From NCBI GenBank assembly GCA_029856155.1, contig JAHQWL010000098.1:1-64000 (forward strand): 64,000 bases of DNA, read 5' to 3'. The notes under the pieces were generated by a model. That model had not been told where the DNA came from. It made no database searches and saw nothing but the letters and a program-made list of their open reading frames with translations. This document shows positions 1 through 8,789 of this stretch, piece by piece. A program made the position numbers and the translations under genes. Position 1 is the stretch's first letter. Each line of letters opens with the position of its first letter. The DNA comes from Promethearchaeia archaeon. GTDB lineage: Archaea > Asgardarchaeota > Lokiarchaeia > Sigyniarchaeales > SOKP01.

Positions 1-81
1 AGAACGTGGAAGATTAGGGAGGTTGATACCGGAAATCTTGCTCAATTTGAAACTAATATAACGCATTTAGACGGGTTTTAA
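1..81 (+). CDS. 3' end of an unidentified gene (truncated by window edge)
   Basis: Frame 1 is open from the first base to a TAA at 79-81 and gives a 26-residue tail ending in THLDGF. Nothing in so short a tail identifies the family. It is followed by about 40 bp and then the convergent acetyltransferase gene. It could be a chance open frame, since only 26 codons are visible. Confidence 0.35.
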   Translation, partial: RTWKIREVDTGNLAQFETNITHLDGF

Positions 82-124
82 ATAAATTTGTCGAGTGAGT
101 GGGTTTTGACACTTAAGTTTTTTT

Positions 125-991
125 TTATATTAAAGATTTTTCAAATAATATAACACCAAATCGTTCATCTTCGTAATAAGTAAATCCGAGTTTTTTAAGG
201 AGTTCTACTACATCAGATCTGCAAAAAATCTCAAAAATTATAGATTCTTGGGTTTCTAGCTCTTTTTGAATTGTATATTGAATCAAATCTCTCACTGCTT
301 TAGGTTTACCATACACAATCATCCAAACTTCTTGTTCTGAAGGGAGCTCATAATTATGAGATCTTCCAAATTCTATTTTTTGTAAGATAGCATCTTTATT
401 ATATAACCATGAGCCATGTTCATCAGTAATATATTTTAATGGAATATAAGACCAACCAATACAGATTTCATCTCCAGGGCCAATGTCAAATTCCTTATAG
501 AACTTTCTAGCATCTTTAGCTAAAATTTCTTCAAATTTTGGCGCTATTTTTTTAATTTTTTTAATATTATCAGAGTTAGCAACAACAAGATCCATGTATT
601 TTTTATGTTTAAATCCATAAAAATTAGCAAGTGAAATTGAAGCAAAATTTTTTGAAGATGTGTCATATTGGGCAATTTTCATTCCAATTTTTTTGGCATA
701 TTCTATAGCATAATTAAGTTGCATTTTACCAATACCTTGACCTTGATATGAAACTTTTATTCTCCCTCCTTCTAGCCATGCTATATCCTTATCATATAGC
801 TTTACTCTTCCAAATCCTATTAAATCTGTTTTATTCTCGTCTTTAAAAGTCCCATAATTCATACAATCCTTCTCTTGGAGCCACTCATGGATAACATACG
901 GAACATAATCATCACCCTCCCAAATATCTTTACTAATATCTTTTATAGCTGGAATATCTTCATAAGATAATTCTCGGAAATAAACTTTCAA
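125..991 (-). CDS. GNAT-family N-acetyltransferase
   Basis: This 288-residue protein has a GNAT fold in its first half. Residues of about 75-105 carry the acetyl-CoA loop signature YQGQGIGKMQLNYAIEYAKK (the Q/RxxGxG/A element), followed by ASISLANFYGFKHKKYMDLV, the usual beta5-helix end of the fold. The second half (about 195-288) ends in an FEIFCRSDVVELLKKLGF-like stretch that resembles a second, degenerate GNAT half, as in tandem GNAT proteins. The acceptor substrate cannot be told from the sequence. It stands alone, divergent from the acyl-CoA ligase gene with about 106 bp between the two starts. The family call is secure; specificity is unknown. Confidence 0.85.
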   Translation of the reverse strand: MKVYFRELSYEDIPAIKDISKDIWEGDDYVPYVIHEWLQEKDCMNYGTFKDENKTDLIGFGRVKLYDKDIAWLEGGRIKVSYQGQGIGKMQLNYAIEYAKKIGMKIAQYDTSSKNFASISLANFYGFKHKKYMDLVVANSDNIKKIKKIAPKFEEILAKDARKFYKEFDIGPGDEICIGWSYIPLKYITDEHGSWLYNKDAILQKIEFGRSHNYELPSEQEVWMIVYGKPKAVRDLIQYTIQKELETQESIIFEIFCRSDVVELLKKLGFTYYEDERFGVILFEKSLI

Positions 992-1097
992 GCTAATACT
1001 TTCAAAACTTTAATTAATTTTAAATATAGAACTTACAATACAAATACTATTAAAAGTAGTTAAATTTGCTTAAAAAAATTTTTAAAAATGATCAAAA

Positions 1098-2828
1098 ATG
1101 ACAGAAAAAATGATGGAAAGTAGCCCATATTCGGAAAAAATATGGCTAAAATCTTATGACAAACATGTAAAGTCGGAGATTGATATTGAAATATATTCTT
1201 TAGCAGAAATGATGCGAAGAATAGTGAAAAACTATCCAGATAGTTTATGTTATGATTTTCAAGGTTCTTGTGCAACTTTTCACCAAACCGAGAAATACAT
1301 CAACAGCTTCGCAAATTTTTTAATTCAAAATGGAGTACAAAAAGGGGATAGAGTTGTCATAAATTTACCAAATCTTCCTCAGTTTATTGTAGCGTTATTT
1401 GGAACGTTCTATGCGGGATGCACTGTATCGGGGATGAATTTCCTTTTACAACCAAATGAAATAATTTATCAATTAAAGGATTGTGGTGCGGTAGCAATTA
1501 TTACTCTTGATTCATTTTACGAGGAAAAAGTCAGAGAGGCTCTTTCATCGGGAAAAACCGACGTAAAAATAGTGATTACTACTAGTGCAGGTGATGTATT
1601 AGATTTAGAGCCTAGTATGAAACAACAATTAATTAAAATAGGAAAAATTCCCTATGGAAAAGTTGAACCACTAAAAGGATTTAAATATTTTACATATAAT
1701 GAAATTTTAGAAAATTATTCGGGTGATAAATCCCCAGATGTAATAATTGAACCAGATGATATTTTATTACTTCAATATACGGGAGGGACAACAGGACCTC
1801 CAAAAGGAGCTATTTTAACACATGGTAATTTAATCTCGATTATTCAAATTGTAAATCATTGGTTTGAACCTGCACTTAAACCAGGTGAAGATGTTTATAT
1901 CTCGGGATTTCCATTCTTTCATCTAGCTGGTTTGCAATTTTGCCTGCAGACAATTTCTCAAGGTTGTGCTCAAATTTTAGTGCCAAATCCGAGAGACACA
2001 AACTATATGGTAAGTAAACTGAAAGAATATGAAGGTAAAGTATCCCTTATGTATAATGTTCCAACTCTCTATCTAATGCTTTTACAGAACCGGCGCTTTA
2101 AAAAAGTAGATTTAAGTTCATTTAATGGATATATATCTGGAGCAGCTCCATTTCCTACGGAAAGTATAAATGAATTTGAAGAAGTTGTAGGCAAAGGAAA
2201 AGTCGTAGAAGCTTATGGAATGACTGAAGCATCTCCAGGCGTCACTATGAATCCATATCTAGGAAAAAAGAAAATCGGAACTGTGGGTGTTCCTTTTCCG
2301 AACACAGAAGTAAAGCTAGTAGATGTCACAGATAGAAATCGAGAAGTTTCGTTAGGGGAAGCCGGTGAGATAGCAATTAGAGGTCCTCAGATATTTAAAG
2401 GTTATTGGAATAAACCCGAGGAAACAGAGAGCGCACTTGTTGATAGTTGGTTTTACTCTGGTGATGTAGGCGTTATGGATGAAGATGGATACATAACTAT
2501 AGTCGATCGCACGAAAGATATGATTATTGTGAGTGGGTATAAAGTATTTAGTGTAGAAGTAGATGATAAAATGAATAAGCATCCCGCAATTGAACTCTGT
2601 TCATCTGTAGGTATTCCCGATCCAGATCGTCCTGGTTCTGAAATGGTTAAATTATATGTATTGTTAAAAGAGGGATATAAACCATCCGAAGAAATTAAAG
2701 CAGCTATTCTAAAATTTGCTCAAGAAAACCTAGCTAAATATAAAATACCAAAATTCATCGAAATCCTCAAGGAAATGCCACTAACTTCGATAGGTAAAGT
2801 TGATAAAAAATTTTTAAGAAATAAATAA
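1098..2828 (+). CDS. Acyl-CoA synthetase (AMP-forming ligase)
   Basis: This 576-residue enzyme activates a carboxylic acid to its CoA thioester through an acyl-AMP intermediate. The adenylate-forming signature YTGGTTGPPKGAILTHGNL lies near residue 228, EAYGMTEASPGV is the A5 motif, YSGDVGVMDEDGYITIVDR contains the A7/A8 ATP-ribose-binding Asp, and the C-terminal subdomain carries the catalytic lysine in SIGKVDKKFLR. Length matches long-chain fatty-acid or 4-coumarate-type ligases. There is no signal peptide, so it acts in the cytosol. The ATG at 1098 is followed closely by a second ATG at 1110. Chain length and substrate are not readable. It could feed fatty-acid breakdown or archaeal aromatic-acid use. 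Confidence 0.9.
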   Translation: MTEKMMESSPYSEKIWLKSYDKHVKSEIDIEIYSLAEMMRRIVKNYPDSLCYDFQGSCATFHQTEKYINSFANFLIQNGVQKGDRVVINLPNLPQFIVALFGTFYAGCTVSGMNFLLQPNEIIYQLKDCGAVAIITLDSFYEEKVREALSSGKTDVKIVITTSAGDVLDLEPSMKQQLIKIGKIPYGKVEPLKGFKYFTYNEILENYSGDKSPDVIIEPDDILLLQYTGGTTGPPKGAILTHGNLISIIQIVNHWFEPALKPGEDVYISGFPFFHLAGLQFCLQTISQGCAQILVPNPRDTNYMVSKLKEYEGKVSLMYNVPTLYLMLLQNRRFKKVDLSSFNGYISGAAPFPTESINEFEEVVGKGKVVEAYGMTEASPGVTMNPYLGKKKIGTVGVPFPNTEVKLVDVTDRNREVSLGEAGEIAIRGPQIFKGYWNKPEETESALVDSWFYSGDVGVMDEDGYITIVDRTKDMIIVSGYKVFSVEVDDKMNKHPAIELCSSVGIPDPDRPGSEMVKLYVLLKEGYKPSEEIKAAILKFAQENLAKYKIPKFIEILKEMPLTSIGKVDKKFLRNK

Positions 2829-2846
2829 TTTTTTTGATTTTTTTTT
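2829..2846 (+). terminator. T-rich run between convergent genes
   Basis: Directly after the acyl-CoA ligase stop there are two runs of T separated by GA. Oligo-T downstream of a stop codon is the usual archaeal termination signal. The gene that follows is convergent and its stop codon overlaps the end of the run. Confidence 0.4.
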
Positions 2847-3450
2847 AATTATTGTTTTTGTATTTGTTCTTATAATATCGTCTATAAAGGTTATAATGCA
2901 AAAAAAATGCTATAATAGAATGAGCAATTATACATGGGAGAAATCCAAAAGAAAAAAAAATATATCCAAGATATAATCCTAATAAAAATGGAAAAATCAG
3001 ATTGATCAATAGAATTTTTAAATTCTTAGAAGAAAACCAAGTATGGATGTGATAAAAAGAAAAAGCTAAACTTGAGATTAAAATTATTAAGATATTTTGT
3101 ATATTTAATAATGAATTTAAAATACCAATAGAATAATATCGGAAAATCAGCTCTTCCATCAGCATTGTTATAAGGAATAAAATCCATATAACAAATTTAT
3201 TGTTTTTATGAATTAATGTGTTTATCACATCGTGTTTTTTAATTAATTCAAAAATTTGATCATTATAGGCGAAAACCTCTATTATAAACCCTAAAAAAAG
3301 AAGACCAAATGCACCGAGAACTAAAATTAAAAGCGAAATTAAATTGATCATTTTAATTAGAAAATATTCAATAAAAACACCAAAGAATAATGGAATCATC
3401 AGTATTATTGTTATTATGCAAATAATGATGTATTTTCTAAAATTATTCAC
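2845..3450 (-). CDS. CPBP-family intramembrane metalloprotease
   Basis: This 201-residue membrane protein has about six hydrophobic segments. It shows the three CPBP (Abi/CAAX prenyl protease-like) motifs: EELIFR (EExxxR) near residue 105, FSFYHIH (FxxxH) near 130, and IIAHSIIAFF with the last His near 180. In this family these residues form a membrane-embedded glutamic-type protease site. Members process prenylated proteins or act in bacteriocin self-protection, but here the substrate is unknown. It sits alone, convergent to the ligase. A second copy of this domain occurs in the window fused to an ABC permease at 34106-36751. Confidence 0.8.
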   Translation of the reverse strand: MNNFRKYIIICIITIILMIPLFFGVFIEYFLIKMINLISLLILVLGAFGLLFLGFIIEVFAYNDQIFELIKKHDVINTLIHKNNKFVIWILFLITMLMEELIFRYYSIGILNSLLNIQNILIILISSLAFSFYHIHTWFSSKNLKILLINLIFPFLLGLYLGYIFFSFGFLPCIIAHSIIAFFLHYNLYRRYYKNKYKNNN

Positions 3451-3484
3451 AATTCAATAAACCTAATCATTAATTAAGGGGAAT

Positions 3485-3748
3485 CTAACTGGGATAATCA
3501 TTCTTGGAGCCCATAAGTGTAGTAGTTTCCTCAATCCACTGAGATAAATCTTTATCTACCCTACAGAAAGTGATAATTTTATCAATATCTCTTAGGTTTG
3601 AAAATGAGCACTCAACAATCACATCCCATCCTCCATATATGGGAGTTGCATAAGTTATTTTCCAATCCTCATCTGGTTCAGTAGATTTTAAATCAGTTAA
3701 TTTTTCAACAACTTTCCATTCTGTACCAATTGCTTTCAGACGAATCAA
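3485..3748 (-). CDS. Stand-alone Lrp/AsnC ligand-binding (RAM) domain protein
   Basis: The protein is about 87 residues and looks like an Lrp/AsnC C-terminal domain without the helix-turn-helix. The pattern is an N-terminal beta strand (LIRLKAIG), a helix, a strand with TPIYGGWDVIVECS (the usual G-x-[YW]-D-[IV] turn), a helix with LRDIDKII, and a closing T-rich strand IEETTTLMG. Stand-alone RAM domains often bind amino acids and modulate other regulators. The start at 3748 is TTG. The frame continues upstream by nine codons (EIYYRGYIL-), and a normal RAM domain begins with YxLI, so the real start is probably an ATT about 3772, next to an in-frame TAA. Confidence 0.65.
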   Translation of the reverse strand: MIRLKAIGTEWKVVEKLTDLKSTEPDEDWKITYATPIYGGWDVIVECSFSNLRDIDKIITFCRVDKDLSQWIEETTTLMGSKNDYPS

Positions 3749-3835
3749 GATGTATCCACGATAATAAATTTCTTACACCTATGATTTATATTTATTCAGG
3801 CTTATAAGGCTCTTTAGAATTACTATCATTAATTT

Positions 3836-3850
3836 AAGTTTAAATATATT
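3836..3850 (+). promoter_or_regulatory. BRE/TATA-like promoter of the FAD/Fe-S dehydrogenase operon
   Basis: The 15-mer AAGTTTAAATATATT lies 64 bp before the ATG at 3914. It fits an archaeal BRE (purine-rich) plus TATA box. The identical 15-mer recurs before the Rag-like GTPase gene at 6714, which supports a promoter role. Transcription start is inferred about 25 bp downstream. Confidence 0.5.
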
Positions 3851-3913
3851 TAAGTAATTTAATGTTTCTATTATAAATTGTTCTATTAAAAAAATTAAAG
3901 GGATATTACAGTT

Positions 3914-5431
3914 ATGTCAGATTTATATAACAAATTAGAGAAGATAGTTGCTGATAAATTCATTTCTAATGATATTTATGTACGCCATGCGTATTCACGA
4001 AATGTAGATATAGTTTTACAAGGAGTTCCCGATATTGTTATAAGACCAAAGGATGCCCAAGAGATTTCAGAGATTCTTAAAGTTGCAAATGAAGAAAATG
4101 TACCTGTTATTCCGCGTGGAGCTGGAATTTGTGAATTTGGGGGTAGCAAACCCATTGGAGATAACGGTATTGTCTTAGATCTGAAAAGAATGGACAATAT
4201 TCTAAACCTAGATGAAGAAAATCTTATTGTAACTGTTGGAGCAGGAATTTCATGGGGTAAATTAAACGAATTTCTCTGTCAATTTGGGTTATATACAGGA
4301 TGTATGGGTCCAGGATCAGGAATGTCTGCATCAATTGGAGGTGGTATCTCACATCATTCAGTAGGTGGTGGAGGTTGTGCTAAGTATGGTGCCTGTACAA
4401 ATCAATTGGTTTCGTTAGAAGTTGTTTTACCCACTGGAGAGATTATTGAGACTGGATCTCAAGCAAATAGATTTTCAAAACTGCCATTCAATAGATTTGG
4501 CAATGGTCCAGATTTAGCAGGAATATTTTGCGGCGATAATGGAATATTTGGTGTTAAAACAAAAGTGTCATTGCAAGTCTTCCCAAAACCTGAATATGCT
4601 GAATATAAAACATTTCAATTACCAAGAAAGGAAAGAGAAGTTTCCGCTAAGATTTTATCTGAAATCCGACACAAAGGAATTGATGTTTATGATGCGATGT
4701 ATCTTATGGATCTTCTTGTGAGAATTTATACACAGGAAGGTGTTATGCCTATGTGGAATCAATTAAAAAAGAAAAGAGGAATTATATTCTATACTGTAGA
4801 GGCAAATACAGAAATCGAATTAGCTGAAAAAGTTAGTCAATTGGATAAAATTATGCAAGATAATAAGACTGAATATCTAGGATCAGAAATATCTGAAGGT
4901 AATATTGCAAGATGGCACTATGAGGAGCAAGGTCATTGGCAATTCTACCACAATTTATGGGGAATATTTCCTACAATGCAACCGTTAACAGCAGAATGTT
5001 TTTGTCCAATTAATATATATCCTAAAATTATGGATGATATTGATCAATGGGATATGGAACATGACGGGGATATGCGAAAAATATTTGAAGTTGCTGGTAA
5101 TCGTCCTATTGCAGGAAGTGGTCCTATTCTACTAATTGATGGGAATAATGTGGAGATTACATGCGGTTTTGCCAGTTTTGGGAGTTATATTAATGGAGAA
5201 ATTCATGATTTTATTGATGATTTAAATCTTGCCCTCTGGAAATCTTTGTTAGAAAGGGTAACTAAACACGGGGTGCAATGGTACATGATGGGAGAATTCA
5301 TGTCTCGTTTAATGGTGGATATTGGAGCTTATTCAGAAGAATTTTACAAATTAATGAAGTTAATTAAAAAAACTATCGATCCAAATATGATTTTAAGTAG
5401 AGGAAAGTTTAATTTTTGGGGTGATAAATGA
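3914..5431 (+). CDS. FAD-linked 2-hydroxyacid dehydrogenase subunit (GlcD/VAO type)
   Basis: This 505-residue flavoprotein has the PCMH-type FAD-binding fold: VIRPKDAQEISEIL and VPVIPRGAGICEFGGSKP in the first 80 residues, then SASIGGGISHHSVGGGG for the pyrophosphate. The C-terminal half is the FAD-linked oxidase cap, ending DPNMILSRGKFNFWG, the usual FAD-oxidase tail. It would oxidise a 2-hydroxyacid such as lactate or glycolate. It overlaps or abuts the Fe-S subunit gene at 5433, so the two are almost certainly co-transcribed and form one complex passing electrons from flavin to Fe-S clusters. The exact substrate is not determinable. Confidence 0.85.
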   Translation: MSDLYNKLEKIVADKFISNDIYVRHAYSRNVDIVLQGVPDIVIRPKDAQEISEILKVANEENVPVIPRGAGICEFGGSKPIGDNGIVLDLKRMDNILNLDEENLIVTVGAGISWGKLNEFLCQFGLYTGCMGPGSGMSASIGGGISHHSVGGGGCAKYGACTNQLVSLEVVLPTGEIIETGSQANRFSKLPFNRFGNGPDLAGIFCGDNGIFGVKTKVSLQVFPKPEYAEYKTFQLPRKEREVSAKILSEIRHKGIDVYDAMYLMDLLVRIYTQEGVMPMWNQLKKKRGIIFYTVEANTEIELAEKVSQLDKIMQDNKTEYLGSEISEGNIARWHYEEQGHWQFYHNLWGIFPTMQPLTAECFCPINIYPKIMDDIDQWDMEHDGDMRKIFEVAGNRPIAGSGPILLIDGNNVEITCGFASFGSYINGEIHDFIDDLNLALWKSLLERVTKHGVQWYMMGEFMSRLMVDIGAYSEEFYKLMKLIKKTIDPNMILSRGKFNFWGDK

Positions 5432-5432
5432 A

Positions 5433-6668
5433 ATGAGTAATTTAAAACATTTAAAAGAAGAATGGAAGGCAGTGTTTTCTTGTATGGGATGTGGCGATTG
5501 TGGATATGCTATAAGACCAGCTGTAGGAAGATACTTAACATGCCCCGTGAAAGAAGCAAAAGGAGAAGAAGGATTTGAGATTTACTTCTCCAGAGGGAGG
5601 ATGAATATTCTTAAAAGCCTTTTAGAAGGTAAGATCCATTTAAGTAAAGAGCTCGCTAAATGGGTATACCAATGTTCAGAGTGTGGTAATTGTACTGAAG
5701 TTTGCCATATGACCCAAAATGAAAACATTATTCTTCCAACATGTAAATGGATAGATCATGTGAAAGTTTGGGACGCATTGAGAAAAGACTTAATAGAAGC
5801 TGGTTTTGCACCCCTCGATCGCCATAGAAATATTGTTGATTATATGAATAATGATACAATGAAAAATCCTTATGGAGAGGAAAAAACTAAAAAATTCGAA
5901 TGGACAAAAGAATTCCCTGAGATAAAAGACAAAGGTGAATTTATATTCTTCGGAGGTTGCACAATGCCTTTAAGACAAGTGGATACATTGAAAAATATGA
6001 TGAAAATCTTAACAGTTACTGGTAAAGAGATTGCAATGTCGAAGGATGAATCGTGTTGCGGTTCTATAGCTTTACGCATAGGAAATGAAAAATCTGTCCT
6101 TGAAACTTTAAAGCATAATGTAGAAGAATTTAAAAAAATGGGAGCTAAAACGTTATTTACTGCCTGTGCAGGATGCTACAGAACTTGGAAAAAAGACTAT
6201 CCAGAGTTGTTAGGGGAAGCTTTACCTTTTGAAGTGAAACATATCACAGAAGTTTTAACTGATATGTTGAATAACAATGAAATTCCTTTTAAAACAGAAG
6301 AAGGAGAAAAATTAAAGGTAACATACCATGATCCTTGCCATCTCGGTCGGCATATGGATTTATACGAGATTCCTCGTGAAATCATATCTAAAATCCCTGG
6401 AATTGAACTTATCGAAATGAAAAGGAATAGGAAAAATGCTTGGTGCTGTGGAGCGGGAGGAGGTGTAAAAAGTCAATTTCCAGATTTAGCTCTTGAAATT
6501 TCAAAAGAAAGAATTAGAGAAGCTGTAGAATCTGGAGCTGATATATTAACAACTAGTTGTCCGTTTTGTATAGGAAATTTAAAAGATGCATATAAGGAAA
6601 TGGCGCGAGATGTTCAAGAAAAAATAAAACTGGTTGATATTATAGATTTATTAGCTTCTAAAATTTAA
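5433..6668 (+). CDS. Fe-S/CCG-domain electron-transfer subunit (GlcF/HdrD-like)
   Basis: The protein has about 411 residues. Two N-terminal cysteine groups (CMGCGDCG...CP and CSECGNCTEVC...C) suggest [4Fe-4S] clusters, although the first group is spaced unusually. Two CCG domains follow: CCGSIALR...CAGC and CHLGRHMD...CCGAGGGVK...SCPFC, the cysteine-rich repeats of GlcF, LldE and HdrB/D. The domain order matches a partner of FAD-linked oxidases. I prefer the ATG at 5433, which lies just after the stop of the flavin subunit; a GTG at 5421 is an alternative giving a short overlap. The electron acceptor is unknown and could be a quinone-like carrier, thiol/disulfide or a flavoprotein. Confidence 0.85.
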   Translation: MSNLKHLKEEWKAVFSCMGCGDCGYAIRPAVGRYLTCPVKEAKGEEGFEIYFSRGRMNILKSLLEGKIHLSKELAKWVYQCSECGNCTEVCHMTQNENIILPTCKWIDHVKVWDALRKDLIEAGFAPLDRHRNIVDYMNNDTMKNPYGEEKTKKFEWTKEFPEIKDKGEFIFFGGCTMPLRQVDTLKNMMKILTVTGKEIAMSKDESCCGSIALRIGNEKSVLETLKHNVEEFKKMGAKTLFTACAGCYRTWKKDYPELLGEALPFEVKHITEVLTDMLNNNEIPFKTEEGEKLKVTYHDPCHLGRHMDLYEIPREIISKIPGIELIEMKRNRKNAWCCGAGGGVKSQFPDLALEISKERIREAVESGADILTTSCPFCIGNLKDAYKEMARDVQEKIKLVDIIDLLASKI

Positions 6669-6713
6669 GCAATAAATTCTGTTAAAAATTAGGTTCATTT
6701 TTTTCTTATACTC

Positions 6714-6728
6714 AAGTTTAAATATATT
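6714..6728 (+). promoter_or_regulatory. BRE/TATA-like promoter before the Rag-like GTPase
   Basis: AAGTTTAAATATATT, identical to the element at 3836-3850, lies 66 bp upstream of the ATG at 6794. Position and composition fit an archaeal BRE/TATA box driving the two-gene GTPase unit. Confidence 0.5.
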
Positions 6729-6793
6729 TTTTGTTATTTTTTATAAAAAGAACTCATAATTGTCTATAAAAAATCATTTATAGTGTTTCTAAA

Positions 6794-7708
6794 ATGACAA
6801 CCAAGATAAGTTTAATAGGGAAACCTGAAGTTGGAAAAACAACAATCAAAAAGGTAATTCTCGAAGGAGAAGACCCCAGCAAGTTGATAATATTCCCCCT
6901 TGAAGCTACAATAGGGATTCAATATTCTGTGCATGATTTTATGGATTTAAAGATTAGTTTATTAGACACTCCTGGTCAATCACTTCCATTATTATTAGAA
7001 GATGAAGCAAAACAAATAATGACATTTGGAGATACGAGCGCGATAATTTATATTTTCGATTATCCTACTTGGATCGAAAATTCTCAAGATATCATTAACG
7101 ATATTAAAAAAATCTATGAAATTAAAAAAAAAATAGAAGTGGATGCGAAGATTATCTTATTTCTTCATAAAATTGATCTCCTAATTAATAAGAAGATCGG
7201 TAGCATGCTTACTTTAATTAGAAGACAAGTAGTAAAACAATTAAACCTACCCGAGGAATTACCGATTTATTTTACTAGTCTACATCCTAATTTAATTTAT
7301 ACTGTTTATAATGCTATTTCAGATATATTTAGTAACTTTTCAAAAGATTCTTCAAATCTAAAGGAAATTATTAAAAAAATCATGAATGGTTCATCGAAAA
7401 CAATGTGTGTTGTTTCTAATCAAAAAAATAACCTAATTATTCAAGTTTCTACTCCTGATTTTGATGCTAGCACACTTTATTACTTATATGAAGTTATTTA
7501 TCAATTTAGTAAATCAACAGAAGAAATCCATTCCAAAAGTAAGTTTATAAATGCAGGTTCGAAAATATTATACATGTTAGGAGATGATATCAGCAAATTT
7601 AATTCAAATTTCAAGAATATAATGTTTTTCTCAGAGATTTTGGAAGAAAACGGGCTGCATAAGCTATTAAGTGATGTAAAAGAAAATTTAAACCAAAAGT
7701 ATAATTAA
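6794..7708 (+). CDS. Rag/Gtr1-like small GTPase with C-terminal longin/roadblock-like domain
   Basis: This 304-residue protein starts with a Ras-superfamily G domain: P-loop GKPEVGKT at residues 9-16, switch I threonine near 39 (EATIG), DTPGQ at 58-62, and HKID at 125-128 in place of NKxD. An HKxD G4 motif is characteristic of the eukaryotic RagA/Gtr1 family. After the G domain, about residues 195-300 form a mixed alpha/beta region of the size and position of the Rag C-terminal roadblock/longin dimerisation domain. Rag GTPases work as dimers in nutrient signalling on membranes; the archaeal role is unknown. The next gene, 25 bp downstream, encodes a longin-GTPase fusion and may be a partner. 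The Rag relationship is inferred from motifs and architecture. Confidence 0.8.
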   Translation: MTTKISLIGKPEVGKTTIKKVILEGEDPSKLIIFPLEATIGIQYSVHDFMDLKISLLDTPGQSLPLLLEDEAKQIMTFGDTSAIIYIFDYPTWIENSQDIINDIKKIYEIKKKIEVDAKIILFLHKIDLLINKKIGSMLTLIRRQVVKQLNLPEELPIYFTSLHPNLIYTVYNAISDIFSNFSKDSSNLKEIIKKIMNGSSKTMCVVSNQKNNLIIQVSTPDFDASTLYYLYEVIYQFSKSTEEIHSKSKFINAGSKILYMLGDDISKFNSNFKNIMFFSEILEENGLHKLLSDVKENLNQKYN

Positions 7709-7733
7709 ATAAGAAATTATAAGGAAATAAAAC

Positions 7734-8789
7734 ATGTTAAGACAAGTTTATATAATTTTTAATGATGAAATAATTTATCAAAGGAATTACGCTAAAGGTT
7801 TAGACGATTCTCTCTTTACAAATGTCTATATGAACATTAAACAATCAGCTTTTGGAAAATTTTCTGAAGAAACTGCATCATATGAATTTTTTAAGGTAAA
7901 TCTTTCATATATTGTTGAGAAAAGTTTATCTCTAATCATTTTATTTGTAACAGGATTAGGGGATGATTTTAAGAATATTAAGCCCCAATTACATAATTTT
8001 CAAAAAGAATTTTTAGATTTCTATGGTGATAACCTAAAAAATGGCAGTGTTTCAATAATCCCAGATATTTTTAACCCAATAGTTGATAATATCCATAGAA
8101 ATTTAAAACCAAAAATATCGATTGTGGGATTTTCCGGAGTTGGAAAGACCACAACTACTAGATTGATAAAATCAGAAGAAATTCCGATGCAGCATATTCC
8201 CACAATTACAGGTGAAGTTGCAACTATAAAAATCGGCAAGTTACACTTTTTTCTTTGGGATTTTGCCGGACAAGACCAATTTGACTTTCTTTGGGAGAAG
8301 TTTATAAGAGGAAGCGATGCTGTACTCTTAATGACCGATTCAACTTTAGAAAACTTAGAAAAAAGTAAATTTTTCTTTGAATTAGTAAATAAAACAATCC
8401 CGTATGCTCGCTTAGCAGTAATAGCCAATAAACAGGATCTCCCCGAAGCAATGAAGATTACTGATATAGAAAGATTAATGGGACAAAATACTTATTCTAT
8501 GATTGCTATTGACCCAAATAATAGACCAAAAATGATCCGGATAATAGCAGATCTTTTAGATATGGATGCAAAAGTATCACCATTGCTGAAACCTATTTTT
8601 GAAAGAGATATATTAATGGATCAAGCTCAAGATGCTTTGGAACAAGGAGACTTTAATAAAGCTATAGAAATTTTTGAGAAAATTAGTACTATTTGCCTTG
8701 AACTTGGAGATGATTCACTTTCTATTGAACTTCAAGAAAAAGCCCAAAAAATAAGAAGCATTTTAGGATCATTACCAAGTTCTAGTTAG
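7734..8789 (+). CDS. Longin-small GTPase-helical repeat fusion protein
   Basis: Three parts are visible in 351 residues. Residues 1 to about 120 look like a longin/roadblock-type alpha-beta domain (MLRQVYIIFNDEIIYQRNY start, amphipathic helices, central hydrophobic strand SLSLIILFVTG). Residues 125-285 are an Arf/Ras-like G domain with P-loop GFSGVGKT (132-139), switch I PTITGE, DFAGQ (176-180) and NKQD (232-235). Residues 295-351 are a TPR/MIT-like helical hairpin (AQDALEQGDFNKAIEIFEKI). It follows the Rag-like gene in one transcription unit. The fusion suggests a GTPase carrying its own regulatory longin module. Its 3' end overlaps the convergent PAS gene by 18 bp. Confidence 0.8.
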   Translation: MLRQVYIIFNDEIIYQRNYAKGLDDSLFTNVYMNIKQSAFGKFSEETASYEFFKVNLSYIVEKSLSLIILFVTGLGDDFKNIKPQLHNFQKEFLDFYGDNLKNGSVSIIPDIFNPIVDNIHRNLKPKISIVGFSGVGKTTTTRLIKSEEIPMQHIPTITGEVATIKIGKLHFFLWDFAGQDQFDFLWEKFIRGSDAVLLMTDSTLENLEKSKFFFELVNKTIPYARLAVIANKQDLPEAMKITDIERLMGQNTYSMIAIDPNNRPKMIRIIADLLDMDAKVSPLLKPIFERDILMDQAQDALEQGDFNKAIEIFEKISTICLELGDDSLSIELQEKAQKIRSILGSLPSSS

